Under the pieces are notes generated by a model. The model was not told the origin of the DNA and made no database searches. It saw only the letters and a program-made list of their open reading frames with translations. The translations under genes were made by a program, and so were the position numbers. From Catellatospora tritici (GTDB taxonomy: Bacteria; Actinomycetota; Actinomycetes; Mycobacteriales; Micromonosporaceae): 64,000 nt of DNA. Positions 53,139 through 62,081 of this stretch are shown here, in pieces. The stretch is from positions 1-64,000 of the forward strand of contig NZ_JAHRCY010000035.1 of NCBI RefSeq assembly GCF_019083965.1, written 5' to 3'. The first letter of the stretch is position 1; every line of letters starts with the position of its first letter.

Positions 53139-53888
53139 ATGCGAATAGCAGTGGTCGGAGCGAGCGGACGGATCGGCTCCCTCACCGTCGCCGCCATGCA
53201 ACGCGATGGGCACGACGTCGTGCCCATCAGCCGGTCCCACGGCGTAGACGTCGTCGCGGGCACCGGCCTCGGCGAAGCCCTGGCCGGAGTGGACGCGGTC
53301 GTCGACACCACCAGCACCGAAACCACGTCAGCGACCGAGGCCGTCAGCTTCTTCACCACCGCCACCGCCAACCTGCTCGCCGCCGAACAGCGCGCCGGGG
53401 TCGGCCACCATGTCGTGCTGTCCATCACGGGGGTGCGCACCGTCCCCGGCAACGCCCACATGGCGGGCAAGCGTGCACAGGAGGCCGCGGTGGAGGCCGG
53501 GCCGATCCCGTACACCATCGTGCCCGCGACACAGTTCCACGACTTTCCCGCGATGGTCGCCGGTTGGATGGAACGCGACGGGGTAGCGCAGCTGCCACCG
53601 CTGCTGATGCAGCCGATCGCGCCCTCCGACGTCGCCGACATCCTCGCCCGGGTCGCCGTCGGCAGCCCACAGGGCCGCCACCGCGACATCGCCGGACCCG
53701 AGCCGCAGGACATGATCGACATGGCCCGGCGCACGCTCACCGCCCAGGGCAAGAACATCCGGCTCGTGCCCACCTGGCACGGCGGCATCTTCGACGAGAC
53801 CGCGGCCGGTGACGTCCTGCTACCCGCGGCCGATGCGGAGATAGCACCCACCCCCTTCGACCAGTGGCTGGCCAGCCAGCAGCGATGA
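53139..53888 (+). CDS. NAD(P)-binding SDR-like protein
   Basis: The gene encodes 249 residues. The nucleotide-binding motif VVGASGRIGSLTV and the later ITGVRTVPGNAHMAGKRAQE and PYTIVPATQFHDF blocks match atypical SDRs related to NmrA. ATG 53139 follows an AAGGAG site by six bases. It is probably an NADP-dependent oxidoreductase or sensor and lies near the related gene at 52065. It converges with the ECF sigma gene. Confidence 0.83.
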   Translation: MRIAVVGASGRIGSLTVAAMQRDGHDVVPISRSHGVDVVAGTGLGEALAGVDAVVDTTSTETTSATEAVSFFTTATANLLAAEQRAGVGHHVVLSITGVRTVPGNAHMAGKRAQEAAVEAGPIPYTIVPATQFHDFPAMVAGWMERDGVAQLPPLLMQPIAPSDVADILARVAVGSPQGRHRDIAGPEPQDMIDMARRTLTAQGKNIRLVPTWHGGIFDETAAGDVLLPAADAEIAPTPFDQWLASQQR

Positions 53889-53938
53889 GCGAACCCGAAG
53901 GGGGCGGGATTGCCAGGACCGGCCGTGCCACACCGGGC

Positions 53939-54937
53939 CTACTCCATGCCGTCCGCAGGCAGGCACACCGGCAGCCCGAGCCGCGGGAACCGGTCGTTGT
54001 GGAACGTGACGATCTCGCTGATCGCCCCGCCGGTGACGCGCAGGACGTCGATCGTCAGCGGCAGGTACGCGCCTTCCTGCTGCTGCCACTGGTAGAAGGC
54101 GACAGCGGGCTGCCGGTTCACGGAGGTGAGGACGGTGCGCAGGCCCTTCATGCCCTCGAAGCCGCTCTCGACCCAGTCGCCGACCACCGTGTCACGGCCG
54201 ACGTGCAGGCCCGGCGTGGGCGGCATCGAGCAGCGGACGTCGTCGCGCAGCAGTGCGGCGAGCCCGGCGATGTCGGTGGCCACGCTGGCGTCGGTATAGC
54301 GGCGCACCAGCTCGCGCGTCCCTGCGTTCTGCTCGCCGCCGGTCCAGTCCTGCCGCTCGGCGGGCAGGTGCTCCCGCATGCCCGCGCGGGCCCGCTGCAG
54401 CGCGCTGTTCACGGAGTTGACGGAGTCCCCGAGCAGCTCCGCGACGTCCTTCGCCGGCCAGCCGAGCACGTCCCGCAGGATCAGCACGGCCCGCGGGCGC
54501 GGCGCGAGGTGCTGCACTGCGACCAGGTACGCCAACTCGATCGTCTCCCGCGCGACGGCGACGGTCTCCGGCTCGTCCGCGTGGCCGGCGGGCAGCTCGT
54601 CGAGCAGCCGGTCCGGGTAGGGCTGCAGCCACAGCACCTCGCCGCCGGTCGCAGGCTCCGGGCGGCACTTGGCGAGCAGGTCCAGGCAGGCATTGGTCGC
54701 GATCCGGTACAGCCAGGCCCGGAACGTGGACCGCCCCTCGAAGGTCTCCCGCCGCCGCCAGGCACGGAGGAACGTCTCCTGCACGGTGTCCTCGGCGTCA
54801 TCGAACGACCCGAGCATCCGGTAGCAGTGCACGTGCAGCTCCCGCCGGTGCCGCTCCGCCAGCCCAGAGAACGCCAGCTCGTCGATCTCGCCCAGCCCGC
54901 CCACGCCCAGCTCCTCCAGCCATGTGTCCGCACTCAT
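53939..54937 (-). CDS. ECF sigma factor with C-terminal SnoaL-like domain
   Basis: The gene encodes 332 residues. Region 2 (HVHCYRMLGSFDDAEDTVQE), region 4 (VLILRDVLGWPAKDVAELLG) and a C-terminal SnoaL_2-like domain (about 205-325, RYTDASVATDIAGLAALLRD) match the sigma-70 subfamily typified by SigG/SigJ of mycobacteria. The SnoaL part probably regulates promoter use through a small ligand. ATG 54937 follows AAGGA. No anti-sigma gene is adjacent, as is typical of this group. Confidence 0.9.
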   Translation of the reverse strand: MSADTWLEELGVGGLGEIDELAFSGLAERHRRELHVHCYRMLGSFDDAEDTVQETFLRAWRRRETFEGRSTFRAWLYRIATNACLDLLAKCRPEPATGGEVLWLQPYPDRLLDELPAGHADEPETVAVARETIELAYLVAVQHLAPRPRAVLILRDVLGWPAKDVAELLGDSVNSVNSALQRARAGMREHLPAERQDWTGGEQNAGTRELVRRYTDASVATDIAGLAALLRDDVRCSMPPTPGLHVGRDTVVGDWVESGFEGMKGLRTVLTSVNRQPAVAFYQWQQQEGAYLPLTIDVLRVTGGAISEIVTFHNDRFPRLGLPVCLPADGME

Positions 54938-55044
54938 CACGTCGTCCTTCCGCTCGTCGTGTCCCGTCGTAGGTATGACGGGAGCGGGCGCGACAACTCA
55001 TCACCACATACCCCGCCGCAGCGGTGGACGGGATCTCGACCGGC

Positions 55045-55155
55045 AGGCGCGCCAGCCGACGTTGAACATGCTGCCGTTGGCCCCAGCCGTCGGACTTGTA
55101 CCAGCGGCTGGTGTTGAGGGAGTTGAAGTTGTCGGCGAAGCTGCCGCCGATGGCG
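55045..55155 (-). pseudogene. Fragment of a GH16-like beta-glucanase
   Basis: The minus strand reads SFADNFNSLNTSRWYKSDGW and, after a frameshift, NGSMFNVGWRA. This is the beginning of the GH16 catalytic domain (lichenase, agarase or laminarinase-like), with the conserved FDxFNxxxxxRWxxxDGW pattern. A stop precedes it and nothing follows. It is a relic near another glycosidase fragment. Confidence 0.6.
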
Positions 55156-55221
55156 GCCTACTCCATTGCTGGAGGCGACCGCGGGCAGCGGTACGCCGTG
55201 GACGGGAGGTGCGGCGGCCGA

Positions 55222-55430
55222 CGGCCAAGACCGACCTGTCACTGACCGACGCCTTCCTGTGGATCAAGACCATCGGCGAATCCGACGGCAGCTGCAAGCG
55301 CGGAACTCCCGGACCCGCCGACCCCGAATACGGCACCATCGACCCCGCTGCCGGTGCCTGGTGGCCCGACATGGCCCACTGGCTGGCCAAGAACGCCGCA
55401 CCCACCCTCACCTTAAACCCGACCTGCCGC
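55222..55430 (+). pseudogene. C-terminal fragment of a GH6 cellulase
   Basis: The frame encodes DAFLWIKTIGESDGSCKRGT, then DPAAGAWWPDMAHWLAKNA, which matches the C-terminal part of GH6 cellobiohydrolases (WxKxxGESDG...CxxG...AGxWxPxxAxxLAxNA). The tail reaches TLTLNPTC and meets the G/C-run region. The catalytic-Asp region is missing. Confidence 0.7.
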
Positions 55431-55533
55431 CATGACGCGGTGGGGGGGGGGGCCCCGGCGGGGCCCGCCCCCCCCCCCGGGACAGCGGGGGGGGGGGGGG
55501 GACGCCCCAGGGCGTCCCGCCACCGCGTCATGG
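55430..55533. repeat. Nested inverted repeats with long G and C runs
   Basis: An outer 14-bp perfect inverted repeat (CCATGACGCGGTGG at 55430-55443 and its complement at 55520-55533) encloses 11 G (55442-55452), 11 C (55468-55478) and 15 G (55487-55501). It also encloses a 9-bp hairpin, GGGACGCCC (55499-55507), CA, GGGCGTCCC (55510-55518). The G and C runs can themselves pair. Homopolymers of this size are unusual and may be inaccurately assembled. Confidence 0.7.
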
Positions 55534-55650
55534 ATCGCCGTTCGTGGAGGTCGACACAAGAATAGATTGAGGTCGATATCACCAATAGGGACAGAGGGTC
55601 GCGCCGCCGACGGCTCATCGACGGACCGGTGGGCGGACCTTGAAGTTCGT

Positions 55651-55679
55651 TGACATCACACATCATATGACTTAGCTTT
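55651..55679 (+). promoter_or_regulatory. Promoter with embedded operator for the sugar ABC operon
   Basis: TTGACA (55651-55656) and TAGCTT (55674-55679) are separated by 17 bases, a good vegetative-type promoter. The spacer contains ATCATATGAC (55663-55672). The CATATGA core recurs upstream of the GntR gene and of the zinc dehydrogenase gene, so the GntR protein probably blocks this promoter. Confidence 0.6.
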
Positions 55680-55734
55680 GGCTGCATTCAGCGAGGGCCG
55701 GGCCCGTCGGCCCCTTCCCGAGAAGTGAGCATCG

Positions 55735-56997
55735 ATGAAGCAGCGAGCACTTTGGTCGGTCGCCGTGGCGGCGACGTTGGCCTTGGCCGGCTGCGGCAGT
55801 GCCACTGGCACAGACTCCGCCAACAGCGCGAGCGGCAAGCTCGTCGTGTGGGACTGGAAGTCCGGTGACAAGACCGCGACCGCGTACGTCGAGAAGGCGA
55901 AGGCCGACTTCGTCAAGAAGCACCCCGGGGTGACCGTCGAATTCGTCGCCCAGCCGTTCGATCAGTACTACACGCTGCTGGGCGCAGCGATCCAGGCAGG
56001 CAAGGGCCCGGACGTCATGATGTTCAACGGTGGTGGCCAGATCCGCGACCGGGTGGACGCCCTCGTGCCCCTGGACGGGTTCGTCGCCTCGGACAAGCAA
56101 CGCCTCACCGGATGGGACGCGTTCGCCAAGGACGGCAAGACCTACGGCGCACCCGTCACGCTGCAGGGGTACCCCATCTACTTCAACAAGACCCTGTACA
56201 AGAACGCCGGGCTCGACCCTGAGCGTCCGGCCACCACCTGGGACGGGTTCACCGCCGACTGTGCCACCATCACCAAGGCCACCAAGGCCAGCTGCTTCGC
56301 CCTGGGCAACAAGGAGGGCATCGGCATCCAGTTCTTCCTGTCGGCGTTCGGGTCGGGCATCCTCACCCCCCAGGAGTACGACAGCTGGATCGCCGGACAG
56401 CGTGACTGGACCTCCCCGCACGTCAAGCAGGTCTTCCAGCTCTGGAAGGACGTCGACGACCGCGGCCTGAACAGCAAAGGCGGCAACTCGACCACGCTGT
56501 TCACCGACGCCTTCGGCATCTTCCAGTCGGGCAAGGCCACCAACATCATCGGCCTGATGTCCGACATCGGGCACTGGAAGGACTTCAACGAGTTCCTTGG
56601 GCCCGACAACGTCGGTGTCCTGAAATCCCCGGTCATCACCGACGGCACCACTCCCAGCCTGCCGTTCGACGGCGGCATCGGCTACGCCGTCGCCAAGTGG
56701 ACCAAGGACCCGGCCCTGGCCGCCGACCTCGTCCGCTCGCTGACCTCAACCGAGGCCCTCACCGCGTTCTACGCCGACGCCGGCGCGGTGGTCTCCGACA
56801 CCACCGTGCAGACCTCCAACGGCGGAGCGGCGATCAGCGCCATCGTGGCCGACCTCAAGACCGGTAAGCCGGCCCTGCACGTCGCACTGTCGTCGAAGAC
56901 CATCGAGCTGATGGGTCGGCTGTCCCAGCAGATCCTCGAGGGCACGGTCAGCGTCGACGACGCGCTCAAGCAGCTCGGTGAATCGGACCGGAGCTGA
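55735..56997 (+). CDS. Sugar ABC transporter substrate-binding lipoprotein
   Basis: The gene encodes 420 residues. A signal peptide ends in the lipobox LALAGC with Cys20, so the mature protein is lipid-anchored outside the membrane. The fold is that of family 1 extracellular solute-binding proteins: LVVWDWKSGDKTATAYVEKA, PDVMMFNGGG, and AFGIFQSGKATNIIGLMSD. It should capture an oligosaccharide or sugar acid. It leads an operon with two permeases and a dehydratase, and its promoter carries a shared CATATGA-type site. Confidence 0.93.
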   Translation: MKQRALWSVAVAATLALAGCGSATGTDSANSASGKLVVWDWKSGDKTATAYVEKAKADFVKKHPGVTVEFVAQPFDQYYTLLGAAIQAGKGPDVMMFNGGGQIRDRVDALVPLDGFVASDKQRLTGWDAFAKDGKTYGAPVTLQGYPIYFNKTLYKNAGLDPERPATTWDGFTADCATITKATKASCFALGNKEGIGIQFFLSAFGSGILTPQEYDSWIAGQRDWTSPHVKQVFQLWKDVDDRGLNSKGGNSTTLFTDAFGIFQSGKATNIIGLMSDIGHWKDFNEFLGPDNVGVLKSPVITDGTTPSLPFDGGIGYAVAKWTKDPALAADLVRSLTSTEALTAFYADAGAVVSDTTVQTSNGGAAISAIVADLKTGKPALHVALSSKTIELMGRLSQQILEGTVSVDDALKQLGESDRS

Positions 56998-57000
56998 CAC

Positions 57001-57963
57001 GTGCAGCTCGGTGAATCTCCGCCGCTGTCGGCCCGTCCCACCCCGCTGGGGCGGGCCGATGGAGCAGGGCACGCGCATCGCAAGACTCGACGGGCCGGTC
57101 TGCTGTCGGGCGAGCGACTGTCCCCGTTCGTGCTGATGGCCCCCGCCATCCTCGTCATCGTGCTGTTCAGGCTGTGGCCGCTGCTGCTGGGAGTCAACTT
57201 CTCGCTGACCGGAGACGGCGACCGCAACGGAGTCGCCGTCGGCCTGGACAATTACGTCGAGCTGTTCGCCGATCCGCTGTTTCTCGGCGCGCTGCGCAAC
57301 GTCGGATGGCTGGTGCTGCTGCTGCCCGTCGCGGTGGCGATCCCCGGCATCCTGGCGACCTTCATCTATCTGCGGGTGCCCGGCCACCGGTTCTACCGCA
57401 GTGTCTACTTCTTCCCCGCGGTGCTCTCCCCGGTCATCGTCGGCTCCATCTTCAACCTCCTGCTGTCGTTCGACGGCCCGCTCAACCGTGTCCTGGGCGT
57501 GCTGAGCGCCGGCCCGGTCGATTGGCTGGGCGACTCGCACGTCGCGATGTTCACCGTGGTCGGCGTCCATGTCTGGGCGACCTTCGGCATGGCGCTGGTG
57601 GTGTTCCTGTCCGGGTTCGCGACACTCGACCCGGCCCTGCTCGACGCCGCCAGGTCGGACGGCGCGACCCTGCCGCAGGTGATCCGTCATGTCATCGTGC
57701 CGGGCTTGTCACGAACCATCCAGTTCGTCTTCGTGACCACCATGATCGGCATGCTGACCTCCATGTTCGGCCTGATCTACGTGATGACCAGCGGAGGGCC
57801 AGGCGGGTCGACCTACCTGCCCGAGTACTACATCTGGATCCAGCAGGGACAGATGAACCGCCCGGCCTACGCCTCGGCCGCCTCGACGGTGCTCTTCCTG
57901 GTCATGCTCGTCGTCGGACTCGCCCAGGTCGGCATCCTGCGCCGTACCGGAAGGGAGGACTGA
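57001..57963 (+). CDS. Sugar ABC transporter permease (first)
   Basis: The gene encodes 320 residues from GTG 57001, three bases after the previous stop. Six membrane helices of the MalF type are visible after a cytoplasmic N-terminus, with the EAA-type loop LDAARSDGATLPQVIRHVIV facing the ATPase. No ATPase gene is nearby, so a shared ATPase of the MsiK type probably drives it. A 15-bp direct repeat (GCAGCTCGGTGAATC) links its start with the end of the preceding gene. Confidence 0.92.
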   Translation: MQLGESPPLSARPTPLGRADGAGHAHRKTRRAGLLSGERLSPFVLMAPAILVIVLFRLWPLLLGVNFSLTGDGDRNGVAVGLDNYVELFADPLFLGALRNVGWLVLLLPVAVAIPGILATFIYLRVPGHRFYRSVYFFPAVLSPVIVGSIFNLLLSFDGPLNRVLGVLSAGPVDWLGDSHVAMFTVVGVHVWATFGMALVVFLSGFATLDPALLDAARSDGATLPQVIRHVIVPGLSRTIQFVFVTTMIGMLTSMFGLIYVMTSGGPGGSTYLPEYYIWIQQGQMNRPAYASAASTVLFLVMLVVGLAQVGILRRTGRED

Positions 57964-58790
57964 TGCGAGGCGCCAGAATCAGCCGGTGGCTGGTCGCAGC
58001 CCCCATGGCGCTGCTCGCGCTGGCCACGATCTACCCGCTGGTCTTCACCGCCAATGCGGCCATGAAGACCCGCCACGACTACGTCCTCGACAGGTTCTCC
58101 GTGGCCGACTCGCTGCGCTGGGACAATGTGGTGACGGCGTGGACCAGCGCCGGCATGGCACGCCACTTCCTCAACTCCGTCGTTGCGGTGGCCGGCGCGG
58201 TGGCTCTGCTGCTGCTGTTCGGCTCCATGGCCGGGTTCGCGCTGAGCCATCTGCGCTTCCGCGGCTCGCGGGCGCTGCTGCTCGGCTGCCTGGCGGCGCT
58301 GTTCGTGCCGTTCCAGGTCATCATGGTTCCGCTGGTGCGGACCATGGCCGACACCGGGCTGGTCGACACCTATCCCGGACTGATCCTGGCGTACGTCGCG
58401 CAGTTCCTCCCCTTCACGATCTACCTGATGGCCAGCTACTACAGTGCCATTCCGGCCGAGATCGTGGATGCGGCGCGCATCGACGGCAACACCACCTACG
58501 GCGTCTACCTCAGGATCATGCTGCCCATGGGACGGCCGGCTTTGCTGTCGGTCGGCGTGCTCAACGCGCTGTTCTGCTGGAACGACGTGCTCATCGCCCT
58601 GCTGATGATGCCCTCAGCGGAGCACCGGACTCTCATGGTCGGGGTGACGTCGCTGAGAGGGCAGTACTCGGCTGACATTCCCACGTTCGCATCGGGAGTG
58701 CTGATCGCCGCGGTCCCCGTGCTGGCGGTCTACCTCTTCTTCCAGCGCCGGATCGCCGACGCTGTCACCGCCGGTTCGACGAAAGGCTGA
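57963..58790 (+). CDS. Sugar ABC transporter permease (second)
   Basis: The gene encodes 275 residues of the MalG type. ATG 57963 overlaps the stop of the first permease (TGATG). Hydrophobic helices start at WLVAAPMALLALATIYPLVF, and the EAA loop IVDAARIDGNTTYGVYLRIM is intact. It forms the membrane channel with the first permease. Confidence 0.93.
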   Translation: MRGARISRWLVAAPMALLALATIYPLVFTANAAMKTRHDYVLDRFSVADSLRWDNVVTAWTSAGMARHFLNSVVAVAGAVALLLLFGSMAGFALSHLRFRGSRALLLGCLAALFVPFQVIMVPLVRTMADTGLVDTYPGLILAYVAQFLPFTIYLMASYYSAIPAEIVDAARIDGNTTYGVYLRIMLPMGRPALLSVGVLNALFCWNDVLIALLMMPSAEHRTLMVGVTSLRGQYSADIPTFASGVLIAAVPVLAVYLFFQRRIADAVTAGSTKG

Positions 58791-58791
58791 C

Positions 58792-59937
58792 ATGCGCATC
58801 ACTGGGTTTCGCGCCCTGACCACCGTCCAGGAATGGGGCCGCCCTGTCGGTGACGCCAACGGTGTCTTCGCCGATGGCGTCACCGAGGTGCCCATCGTGC
58901 TGGTGACCACCGACGAGGGCATCACCGGTGTCGGCATGGGTTCGCACGTGCAGCTGGAGGCGGTCTTCGCGGCGATCGAAGGCGAGGACCCGCGCGGTGT
59001 GACGGCCCTGTACGACCGCATGCAGCGGCAGACGTTCAAGGCCGGGCACGCCGGGGCCGTGTCCGGCACCATCGGAGCGTTCGACACCGCGCTGTGGGAC
59101 ATCAAGGCCAAGGCGGCGGGGGAGCCCCTGTGGCGGCTACTGGGCGGACGCGACCGGACAGTGCCCGCGTACGCCTCCGGCCTGGATATCGGCCTCGACG
59201 ACGAGGAGCTGGTCGCCGCCTACCAGGCCTACGCCGAGCGCGGCATGCGTGCGGCCAAGCTGAAGGGCGGCCTGGATGTCGACCGCGACCGGTGCCGCCT
59301 CGCCCTGGTGCGCGATGTGCTCGCCGACTCCGGCGGCGTCTCGCGGCCGGGTCTGATGCTCGACGCGAACGAGTGCTGGAACCGCAAGCAGGCAGTTCGC
59401 TACGTCAGCGAGCTCGAGCGCACGCTGGACCTCATCTGGGTCGAGGAGCCGGTTCGCCGCTGGGATGCCGAGGGCCTGGCCGCGGTGGGACGCGGGGTGC
59501 GGGCCGCGGTGGCCGGCGGGGAGAACCTGAGCGGCCTGGAGCAGTTCCGCGGCCTGCTGGCCGCCGGCGCACTGGACATCGTGCAGACCGCGTCGGTATG
59601 GGGCGTGACGCACTTCCTGCGGGTGGCGGCCCTGGCCCATGCCCACGATCTGCCGGTCAGCCCCATCGGGACCCACCCGGTCGGTCTGGTGCACGCCGCG
59701 ACGTCGGTGCCCAACCATCTGTCCACCGAGCTGCAGATCATCCAGCCGCCGGTCGGTGTGGCGTTGGATGTCGGGGTCGAAGGCGGTGGCTTCGTCCTGG
59801 GGGACAGCCCCGGCCTGGGCATCGTCGTGGACGAGGACGCTGTCGCCGCCTGCTCGGCGCGGCCCACCACGGTCGCCTACGACGGGCCTGGGGTCCGGCC
59901 GGAGCGGGCCGGCCGGCGAATGCCGGCGGCTGCCTGA
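58792..59937 (+). CDS. Enolase-superfamily sugar-acid dehydratase (mandelate racemase-like)
   Basis: The gene encodes 381 residues. Active-site elements are all visible: Lys156 and Lys158 in AAKLKGG, metal-binding Asp191 in LDANECW, Glu218/219 in WVEEP, a Glu in GGENLSG, and His295 in PIGTHP. This identifies the mandelate-racemase/sugar-acid-dehydratase branch, which removes water from an aldonate to form a 2-keto-3-deoxy acid. The exact sugar is unclear. Candidates are fuconate, galactonate or rhamnonate. It starts two bases after the second permease. Confidence 0.9.
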   Translation: MRITGFRALTTVQEWGRPVGDANGVFADGVTEVPIVLVTTDEGITGVGMGSHVQLEAVFAAIEGEDPRGVTALYDRMQRQTFKAGHAGAVSGTIGAFDTALWDIKAKAAGEPLWRLLGGRDRTVPAYASGLDIGLDDEELVAAYQAYAERGMRAAKLKGGLDVDRDRCRLALVRDVLADSGGVSRPGLMLDANECWNRKQAVRYVSELERTLDLIWVEEPVRRWDAEGLAAVGRGVRAAVAGGENLSGLEQFRGLLAAGALDIVQTASVWGVTHFLRVAALAHAHDLPVSPIGTHPVGLVHAATSVPNHLSTELQIIQPPVGVALDVGVEGGGFVLGDSPGLGIVVDEDAVAACSARPTTVAYDGPGVRPERAGRRMPAAA

Positions 59938-60105
59938 TCGCGAGTGTCGTGGCGGGTGCGTCCACCGGGCGGAGTCTCGCGGTGGACGCACCCGCGTCTG
60001 GGGGCACCGACAGGCTCACCTGAGCGGTACGCGTGTCCTGCCAATGGCCACGCATAACACTTTTGTGCAAGAATTCTGGCTCTACGCAGTGGTCTGGCAG
60101 TCGAG

Positions 60106-60118
60106 TGACATATGACAT
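60106..60118 (+). promoter_or_regulatory. CATATGA-containing site before the GntR gene
   Basis: TGACATATGACAT lies 80 bases upstream of the GntR start and contains the CATATGA core found at 55665 and 62082. TGACA is repeated. It is a candidate self-operator. Apart from this, the 59938-60197 interval holds no gene. Confidence 0.5.
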
Positions 60119-60197
60119 CTTACCTGTTACGTCTTCGAGGGCATACCATACCCTGGTGTAGGGCAGGCGATTCGGATTCAGGTCCAGGGGGGCTTCG

Positions 60198-61004
60198 TTG
60201 GCGCGGCAGGTTGCGGCTGGTCCATTCGGCATGGCCCATGCCGCGTCCGGTGAGGTCGCCCCGCCCCGGGTGCGCGGCACGAAGCTGGGCATCAACGTGG
60301 TGCAGCAGATCGTCAACGACATCGTGCGCGGGGCGCTGCCGCCGGGCTCGACCCTGTCCCCGGAGAACGAGCTCTGCGATCAGTTCGGCGTCAGTCGCAC
60401 GGTGATCCGCGAGTCGGTCAAGGTGGTGCAGGAGAAGGGCCTGGTCCGCATCGAGCACGGCCGGGGCACCCAGGTCACCGACCCGCGCCAGTGGAACCTG
60501 CTCGACGACGTGGTGCTCACGGCGATCATCGCCCACGACGCGAACCTGTCGTTCCTCGACGAACTGGTGGCCACGCGCACGGCGCTCGAGGCCGACATGG
60601 CCGCCGCGGCGGCGAGCTCGTACACCCACGAGGACGGGCTCCGCATCAGCGGGGCGCTCGAGCTCATGCGCTCCAAGATCAACAACGTGCCGGAGTTCGC
60701 CGCGGCCGACGCGCACTTCCACGACATGGTCATGGCGGCCTCCCGCAACCGCCTCGGGCGGGCCATCGTGAACAGCATCCACGACAAGGCGCGCGGCAGC
60801 ATGCGCTACCACGGGGAGTACAACGAGGCCGTCATGCTGCGCACGCTGGCCGAGCACCAGGCTGTGCACGACGCGGTCCTGGCCGGAGACGCCGAGGGCG
60901 CCGCGGCGGCCATGCGTGCGCACATCGTCGGCTCCTGGAACCGCCGCCGCCCGAACCGGGACGCCGACCAGCCCGCCACCGGTGCGCGCAAACGGGCCCG
61001 CTGA
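60198..61004 (+). CDS. GntR-family (FadR subfamily) transcriptional regulator
   Basis: The gene encodes 268 residues from TTG 60198, supported by AGGGGGG five bases upstream. ATG 60231 is an alternative. The N-terminal winged helix has SPENELCDQFGVSRTVIRES and LVRIEHGRGTQV. The C-terminal FCD domain carries the metal-binding His candidates in AADAHFHDMV and EHQAVHDAV. It probably binds the sugar acid or a breakdown product and controls the flanking operons through the shared CATATGA sites. Confidence 0.92.
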   Translation: MARQVAAGPFGMAHAASGEVAPPRVRGTKLGINVVQQIVNDIVRGALPPGSTLSPENELCDQFGVSRTVIRESVKVVQEKGLVRIEHGRGTQVTDPRQWNLLDDVVLTAIIAHDANLSFLDELVATRTALEADMAAAAASSYTHEDGLRISGALELMRSKINNVPEFAAADAHFHDMVMAASRNRLGRAIVNSIHDKARGSMRYHGEYNEAVMLRTLAEHQAVHDAVLAGDAEGAAAAMRAHIVGSWNRRRPNRDADQPATGARKRAR

Positions 61005-61054
61005 TCGAGCCGGTGCTCGGCGAGCAGGTGATGACCGGCGCGTCGGACGTGCGT

Positions 61055-61088
61055 TGCCCGGGTGGTTCGACCGCGAACCACCCGGGCA
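61055..61088. terminator. Perfect 15-bp hairpin between convergent genes
   Basis: TGCCCGGGTGGTTCG (61055-61069) pairs perfectly with CGAACCACCCGGGCA (61074-61088) across the loop ACCG. It lies between the stop of the GntR gene and the stop of the amidohydrolase gene, eight bases from the latter, so it can terminate both. Confidence 0.75.
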
Positions 61089-61095
61089 CGGCCTG

Positions 61096-61986
61096 TCATC
61101 CGAAGGCGGCGGCCAGACGCCGCTCATCGATGCCGTAGACGCGCGCCGCGGTCGCCGCGAGGATGTCGTTCCATCCCGCGTCGTCGAGGTCGGGCAGGCT
61201 GTGCCGGACGATGTCCAGCGTTCGGCCATAGGGTTCGTGGAGCAGGCAGATCGGCCAGTCGCCGCCGTACATGAGCCGGCGCGGGCCGAACAGGTCCAGC
61301 GCCGCGCCGATGAACCCACTGACCCGGGCCAGCGCGGACTGGTCCGGGTCCTGCCGAAGGTACAGCCCCGACAGCTTGGCGCAGGCCCGCGGGTACTCGG
61401 CCAGCGCCTCCAGTGAGCGCAGCCACTGCCGCGACTGGGAGGCGTCACCCGACACGGGCGGCGACCCCAGATGGTCCAGGACCAGGTGAAGACCGGGATG
61501 CCGCCGTGCCACCTCGACGGCGACCGCCACCGCCTGCGGCCCGGCCGTCACGAAGTCGAACGGGACCCCGGACTGCTCCAGCAGGTCCAGGCCCGCGTCC
61601 ACCTCGGGAGCCAGTATCCAGTGCGGGTCCGATTGCTCGTGGATGAGGTTGCGCACCCCGACGAACAGGGGGTTCTCCCGCAGCCGCGCCAGTCGGGCCG
61701 CCGCGCGGGCCGACTGATCCAGGGGGATCCAGCCCACCACTCCGACGACCTGCGGGTGTGCGTCGCCGGTTTCGAGCATGAGCTCGGTGTCGAAGTCGTC
61801 GTCGGCCGACTGCACCAGCACGACCGCGCCGACGCTGTGCCCGGCGAGGTGGGGAAGCAGCTCGCTCAGCGTCATGGTGCGGTCGATCGGAGAAAGCTCC
61901 GGCGTGAGCCACGGGTACCGGCCCCGCGACGGATCCCACACATGGATGTGTGAGTCGATCACCTTGACATTGCCGATGTCCAGCAT
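61096..61986 (-). CDS. Amidohydrolase_2 family lactonase-like enzyme
   Basis: The gene encodes 296 residues from ATG 61986, with AGGAG seven bases upstream. The metal-binding HIHVWD motif (His13 and His15), LVLDHLG and MYGGDWP match the group of L-fucono-lactonase/L-rhamnono-lactonase-like hydrolases. In non-phosphorylative sugar pathways this enzyme opens the aldono-lactone before the dehydratase acts, which fits the neighbouring enolase-superfamily gene. It is divergent from the dehydrogenase operon. Confidence 0.88.
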   Translation of the reverse strand: MLDIGNVKVIDSHIHVWDPSRGRYPWLTPELSPIDRTMTLSELLPHLAGHSVGAVVLVQSADDDFDTELMLETGDAHPQVVGVVGWIPLDQSARAAARLARLRENPLFVGVRNLIHEQSDPHWILAPEVDAGLDLLEQSGVPFDFVTAGPQAVAVAVEVARRHPGLHLVLDHLGSPPVSGDASQSRQWLRSLEALAEYPRACAKLSGLYLRQDPDQSALARVSGFIGAALDLFGPRRLMYGGDWPICLLHEPYGRTLDIVRHSLPDLDDAGWNDILAATAARVYGIDERRLAAAFG

Positions 61987-62081
61987 GAAGTGACTCCTGA
62001 GCAACGGTTGGCGAACCTCGCGTCCGCAGTGGACGCCAGTCCGAGGCTTGGACGGGAAGCTGACCTTGTCAATGCGCGACA

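Noticed and set aside
54924..55565. An intact gene spanning the GH6 fragment and the G/C runs
   Set aside because: Only the stretch from about 55222 to 55430 resembles a known domain. The rest encodes Gly/Pro runs from homopolymers and antisense GH16 sequence.
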